Origin: Acidobacteriota bacterium
GTDB lineage: Bacteria; Acidobacteriota; Terriglobia; Terriglobales; Acidobacteriaceae
Reading direction: 5' to 3'
NCBI GenBank assembly: GCA_021780095.1
Contig: JAJXZK010000049.1
Span: 1 to 29,256, forward strand
Length of the DNA: 29,256 nucleotides
Part shown: positions 25,524 through 29,256 of the stretch, piece after piece
Layout of the letters: the number at the start of each line of letters is the position of its first letter
How positions within the stretch are numbered: position 1 is the first letter of the stretch
Program-made: the position numbers and the translations under genes
The notes under the pieces: generated by a model
The model's database searches: none
What the model was told of the DNA's origin: nothing
What the model saw: the letters and a program-made list of their open reading frames with translations, nothing else

Positions 25524-26717
25524 ATGAACACACAATGGTCTGAATCAATTCAGAGTAAAGGCGAGGTCGCGGCTCTCATTTGTTTATCTTTGCTTCTTTT
25601 TAGCTCTGTTTTTGCTTGGAGTCAGAGCGATGCACACGAAATCGCAACTCGGAAGCAGGAACTCTCTCAGGATTGGTCGCGCGGAAATAGTGCGTTGAAG
25701 CAAGGCGATAACCCAGCAGCGGAAAACGCATTCCGTCACGCTCTTTCCATCGCTCCAAACTCGATTGAGATCATGAATAATCTGGCGATCTCGCTGGCCC
25801 GACAAGGCCGCGACAGCGAAGCGATCGCTCTATATGAGCGCGCATTACGACTGAAACCCGGAGACTCCATCACCGAGCGCAACCTCGGCGTGGCATATTT
25901 CCGAGCCCATCGCTACAAAGAGGCCCTGCCATTACTGGAATCTTTTTCGAAATCGACACCCACATTTCAGGCGCTGGATATTACCGGTCTCGATCTGTTT
26001 GCCCTGGATCGTTATCCTCAATCCATCGACTACCTCGAGCGTGCAAACCGGTTGCAGCCAGACGATCTGCCAACTCTGGATATTTTGGGTAAAGCCTACT
26101 GGAGGGCCAAGAACTACTCGGGTGTGACGACCGTATTCGATCGAATTATGGCCATCGACCCCAACTCGCCCGAAGCACACTTCATGCTAGGGCTTGCGGA
26201 TGATGTCATGTCCAAGGAGGACGATGCGCTCAAAGAATTCCAGACGGTTCTCGCCGAAAATTCAAAATATCCCGGCGTCCACTCCAGCCTGGGCTTGATT
26301 TACTGGAGGCTGCACCAGGTTCCCGAGGCGACAAAGGAGTTCCAGCAGGAGTTGAGCCTGTATCCCAACGATCCCGTTTCGAATTACATGATGGGCGACA
26401 TTTTACGTCAGCAAAACAAGCCCGAGCAGGCGATCCCTTACCTTCAGGCGGCGATTGCAGTCAATCCGAACTACCGGGACGCATTGATGGACTTGGGACA
26501 ATGCTACATCATGCTGAACCAGCCGCTACAAGCGGTGAAACCACTCAAAAAAGCGACCGAGGTCGATCCAAATTTCGCGCAGGCGCATTTCGTACTGGGT
26601 ACGGCTTTGAGCATGGCCGGCCAACATACTGAGGCCGCCCGCGAGCGCAACATCTGCAAGAGACTTCAGGCCGAGCAGAATGCACAAACCATCGAGCGCA
26701 CAGAACATGCGCATTAG
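25524..26717 (+). CDS. Secreted tetratricopeptide-repeat (TPR) protein
   Basis: 397 residues from ATG 25524. The frame stays open back to 25389, but the upstream part is Cys/Pro-containing and not signal-like, whereas ATG 25524 opens a normal Sec signal (VAALICLSLLLFSSVFAWS). The mature protein is almost entirely TPR units, roughly ten, each with the usual spacing of Ala/Gly and Pro at helix ends; examples are NNLAISLARQGRDSEAIALY with ALRLKPGD, and LGQCYIMLNQPLQAVKPL with ATEVDPN. TPR arrays are protein-binding scaffolds. It is followed by a CRTAC1-type gene on the same strand after 81 bp, and it is divergent from the receptor, suggesting an envelope role with one or both. Partner unknown. 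Confidence 0.87.
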   Translation: MNTQWSESIQSKGEVAALICLSLLLFSSVFAWSQSDAHEIATRKQELSQDWSRGNSALKQGDNPAAENAFRHALSIAPNSIEIMNNLAISLARQGRDSEAIALYERALRLKPGDSITERNLGVAYFRAHRYKEALPLLESFSKSTPTFQALDITGLDLFALDRYPQSIDYLERANRLQPDDLPTLDILGKAYWRAKNYSGVTTVFDRIMAIDPNSPEAHFMLGLADDVMSKEDDALKEFQTVLAENSKYPGVHSSLGLIYWRLHQVPEATKEFQQELSLYPNDPVSNYMMGDILRQQNKPEQAIPYLQAAIAVNPNYRDALMDLGQCYIMLNQPLQAVKPLKKATEVDPNFAQAHFVLGTALSMAGQHTEAARERNICKRLQAEQNAQTIERTEHAH

Positions 26718-26798
26718 GATTGCTTACGAAGCCTTCGACTACAGCGTTCTGCAAATCTCGTTCTTGACGTAGTAGACTTGCCAAATCCACGGAGTGCG

Positions 26799-28658
26799 AT
26801 GTTGAACAAGCGAGAAACCATTCTGCTCGCCCGCTGCTCGGTTTTTCTTTTACTGGCTTCCCTAACAACTCAGTTGATCTGGGCGCGCGACCAGGCATCG
26901 AGTGCTCCGCAAGCGGAACAACAGATGGGCGGTGCTGGTGTCTCGACCGGAGAAGCCTATGCTCCAGTGCTGGATGCGCAGAAGCGCCCGATTACCGCCG
27001 GCGGCTACGTCGACTCAGGGCCGATCGTCTTCCAAAATGTCGCGGCAAAGGCTGGCTTGACGAACTGGCGGGAACAGACTGGAACGCTGAGCAAGAAATA
27101 TATTCTGGACGCTTTTGGATGTGGCGTAGCGCTGCTGGATTACGACCACGACGGTTGGCTGGATATTTATCTGGTCAACGGCTCGACCTACGATGCCATG
27201 AGTGGTAAAAGTACGCCGCCGCAGGCAGCGTTATTTCATAACAATCACGATGGAACGTTCACCAATGTCGCCGAACAATCGGGAGTAACCAATGGCCGCT
27301 GGGGAGAAGGTGTGGCCGTGGGCGACTTCGACAACGACGGCTGGCCCGACATCTACGTCACCAATTTCGGCAAAAATCGCCTCTATCGCAATAACCACGA
27401 TGGCACGTTTACAGATGTTGCGGAGAAAGCCGGAGTGGCGCTGGGAAACTGGTCGACGGGTGCCACCTTTGGCGACTTCGATGGGGATGGACGTCTCGAC
27501 TTGTTCGTCTCCGGTTACGTTCACTATGACATCAATCACCCTACGAGCCTCGCTTCTTGCTTGTTTCGCGGAGTTCGAGTCATGTGCGGACCGCGCGGAC
27601 TGCCTGGCGAACCGGACCACTTGTTCCATAACAATAGCGATGGCACATTTACAGACGTCAGTGTCAAAGCGGGCGTCAGCGATCCCAACCATTACTATGG
27701 CCTCACTTCCGTATTCGCGGACGTGAATAACGATGGCCAGATTGACCTGGTGGTGGCAAATGATTCAACTCCCAGCTACCTGTACATCAACAAAGGCAAT
27801 GGCACATTTGAAGATGACAGCTATAGCTCCGGTTACGCGTTGAATGAAAGCGGCCGGGAAACAGCTTCGATGGGAATCGCTGTCGGAGACTATCGCAACA
27901 ATGGGCTGCTCGACCTCTACAACACGACATTTTCCGATGACTACAATCCGCTGTACCGGAACGATGGCGATGCCAGCTTCACCGATGTCAGCTACCAAAT
28001 GGGCATTGCCGATCCCACCATACCGTTTGTGGGCTGGGGAGATGGTTTTGTGGATTACGACAACGACGGCTGGAAAGATATTTTTGTCGCCAACGGCCAT
28101 TTGTATCCGGAGGTGGACCAACATAACTGGGGCACCAGTTATGCGGAGCGCCCGTTGCTGTTTCACAACATCGCAGGAAAGAAATTTGACCTTATCCCTG
28201 CTGTAAATGGGACCGGCCTGGCCGCGACCTACACCGCACGTGGTGCGGCTTTCGGCGATTTGTTCAACGACGGAAAAATCGATGTTGTCCTTAATCAGCT
28301 GGACGGTGTGCCGGTTTTGTTGCGCAACGTGGCAAAAACTGGCAACCACTGGGTTGGCTTCCAGTTGATCGGTGGCAAAAAAAGCCCGGTCGACGCCACC
28401 GGAGCCACAGTCTACTTAACAGCTGGCGGCATTCGTCAACGTGGGGATGTGCTCAGCGGAGGAAGTTACGCTTCTAACAATGACCCGCGCGTCCACTTTG
28501 GTCTTGGCAAATCCATCCATATCGACCATCTTGAGATTCACTGGCCCGACCAGACCAAAGAAAGCGTCGTCATCCCTTCTGTCGATCGTTACTTTACGAT
28601 TCTGGAAGGTCGAGGGATCGTGAAGGGTGTCTACGATCCTGACCAGTTGCGCCGCTAG
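26799..28658 (+). CDS. CRTAC1-family protein: FG-GAP/VCBS propeller with C-terminal ASPIC/UnbV domain
   Basis: 619 residues from ATG 26799, with GGAG upstream; a TTG at 26778 would add seven residues. A Sec signal spans about residues 9-30 (ILLARCSVFLLLASL). Seven calcium-binding FG-GAP-type repeats follow, each with a DxDxDG-like loop: LDYDHDGWLDIYLV, GDFDNDGWPDIYVT, GDFDGDGRLDLFVS, ADVNNDGQIDLVVA, GDYRNNGLLDLYN, VDYDNDGWKDIFVA and GDLFNDGKIDVVLN. The fifth loop is degenerate (RNNG). The end is an ASPIC/UnbV domain (NHWVGFQLIGGKKSPVDATG, VHFGLGKSIHIDHLEIHWP). Proteins of this type are secreted and very common in Acidobacteriota and Planctomycetes, often next to TPR genes as here. Their function is unknown; adhesion or polymer binding is a reasonable guess. 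Confidence 0.92.
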   Translation: MLNKRETILLARCSVFLLLASLTTQLIWARDQASSAPQAEQQMGGAGVSTGEAYAPVLDAQKRPITAGGYVDSGPIVFQNVAAKAGLTNWREQTGTLSKKYILDAFGCGVALLDYDHDGWLDIYLVNGSTYDAMSGKSTPPQAALFHNNHDGTFTNVAEQSGVTNGRWGEGVAVGDFDNDGWPDIYVTNFGKNRLYRNNHDGTFTDVAEKAGVALGNWSTGATFGDFDGDGRLDLFVSGYVHYDINHPTSLASCLFRGVRVMCGPRGLPGEPDHLFHNNSDGTFTDVSVKAGVSDPNHYYGLTSVFADVNNDGQIDLVVANDSTPSYLYINKGNGTFEDDSYSSGYALNESGRETASMGIAVGDYRNNGLLDLYNTTFSDDYNPLYRNDGDASFTDVSYQMGIADPTIPFVGWGDGFVDYDNDGWKDIFVANGHLYPEVDQHNWGTSYAERPLLFHNIAGKKFDLIPAVNGTGLAATYTARGAAFGDLFNDGKIDVVLNQLDGVPVLLRNVAKTGNHWVGFQLIGGKKSPVDATGATVYLTAGGIRQRGDVLSGGSYASNNDPRVHFGLGKSIHIDHLEIHWPDQTKESVVIPSVDRYFTILEGRGIVKGVYDPDQLRR

Positions 28659-28801
28659 ACCCACCCCCCCCAGTGAGGGAAACGCAACACTTTGAAGAGA
28701 GACCTCGTATCGGTTTTGCTAAGACATTTCATTGACCCCATTCGGTCGGCATCGAAGAAATTAACAAAATGCACCGCTTGATGCGATTCCGAATCGCATC
28801 A
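28659..28801. other. Intergenic region after the CRTAC1-type gene
   Basis: 143 bp with a CCCCCCCC homopolymer at about 28665-28672 just after the stop. No terminator hairpin or gene is visible. Confidence 0.3.
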
Positions 28802-29206
28802 TCACTTCGTCACTGACAGGCTTGTATTTTCGAAGTTGCGGGTGACGTGGTGGATGGGCAGAGTGGCCGCCGCCGGTACCATGTCCAGGTTGCGGACGCA
28901 ACGGAATCCGTTGGTGTCGCCCATGCCACCCGCGCCCAGTTGTTCGAGAGTGCGATATCGCCCGAGCAGAGTTCCCGGGCCAATAGGTTGTTCGCGAAGT
29001 GACTCCGCTGGAACCAGGGTTGCCACATCCCAGGGAGCCGTTCACCGCCCCGTCGCGCCGGCCACTTTCTACGAGCAGCTCCTCCACCTGTCGGCGTAGT
29101 TCCGGTTGGCCTTTGCATTTTGCCTCAAGCAGGATGCCCGCTGCTCGCGAGGCAGGCCACGCGCCTGCAGAAACAATTGTTGTGCGATAGTGTCCGGGTT
29201 ATCCAT
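28802..29206 (-). pseudogene. Decayed Ser/Thr protein kinase gene with an internal deletion joining it to a formylglycine-generating-enzyme-like tail
   Basis: Three minus-strand frames read in turn. From ATG 29206: MDNPDTIAQQLFLQARG and LPREQRASC, the usual leader of acidobacterial Hanks-type kinases. A frameshift near 29128-29136 leads to KGQPELRRQVEELLVE, also standard kinase-leader sequence. A second shift near 29027-29034 leads to GTLLGRYRTLEQLGAGGMG, the start of the kinase domain up to the glycine-rich ATP loop (28919). There the sequence jumps to DTNGFRCVRNLD (from 28918), which resembles the C-terminal GFRCVR motif of formylglycine-generating/SUMF1-type domains, and ends at 28802. The whole kinase catalytic domain and most of the second domain are gone. 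GGAG lies ahead of the ATG. Kinase-FGE fusions are known in bacteria, so a single ancestral gene with a large in-frame loss is plausible. Confidence 0.7.
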
Positions 29207-29256
29207 CCTGAAAGCTCCACGTCTTCACATCGAGTCAAACTTGGGGTTTCACACTA

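Noticed and set aside
1..29256. Search for tRNA, rRNA, CRISPR repeats, insertion sequences and integrase genes
   Set aside because: Nothing with the required structure or motifs was seen by eye; small RNAs cannot be excluded.

Overview
The window looks like a chromosomal stretch from an Acidobacteriota (Terriglobia-like) soil bacterium. This assignment is an inference from gene content: a very large TonB-dependent receptor with an N-terminal carboxypeptidase-regulatory-like domain and no SusD partner, many secreted enzymes with Tat signals, a GxGYxYP protein pair, a UvrA2-type ATPase, and a TPR gene followed by an FG-GAP/ASPIC-UnbV (CRTAC1-type) gene. No rRNA, tRNA, CRISPR array, insertion sequence or integrase was seen.

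Region 1 (1-11445, all + strand) is a polysaccharide-degradation block. It holds the 3' end of a beta-propeller-like protein, a GxGYxYP-family protein, a PL26-type (PcRGLX/YetA-like) exo-rhamnogalacturonan lyase candidate, a GH106-type alpha-L-rhamnosidase candidate coupled to it by an ATGA overlap, a Tat-exported Gfo/Idh/MocA oxidoreductase, and a second GxGYxYP paralogue. PL26 plus GH106 suggests attack on rhamnogalacturonan I or another rhamnose-rich glycan outside the cytoplasm. The GxGYxYP pair brackets these enzymes and has no assigned reaction.

Region 2 (11446-15651) holds 623 bp without a recognisable gene, a minus-strand uvrA2-like gene lacking the UvrB-binding insertion, and a gene graveyard. 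The graveyard contains a zinc alcohol dehydrogenase N-terminal scrap fused to a frameshifted short-chain dehydrogenase C-terminus.

Region 3 (15652-25293) is a second sugar-use block. A + strand sugar-porter MFS permease faces a minus-strand run of SMP-30/lactonase-like, DUF5009 (NagX-like) membrane protein, Tat-exported TIM-barrel sugar isomerase/epimerase-like protein and Tat-exported Gfo/Idh/MocA oxidoreductase. Upstream of these, on the same strand, lies the TonB-dependent receptor, insulated by a strong intrinsic terminator. Together they could take up an oligosaccharide (receptor), oxidise it in the periplasm (Gfo/Idh), isomerise or eliminate it (TIM barrel), open lactones (SMP-30) and import the product (MFS). 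That pathway is inferred from content and order only.

Region 4 (25294-29256): divergent from the receptor are a Sec-exported TPR protein and a CRTAC1-type calcium-binding propeller protein. The window ends in a decayed minus-strand Ser/Thr kinase gene in which the kinase N-terminus has been joined by an internal deletion to what looks like a formylglycine-generating-enzyme C-terminus.
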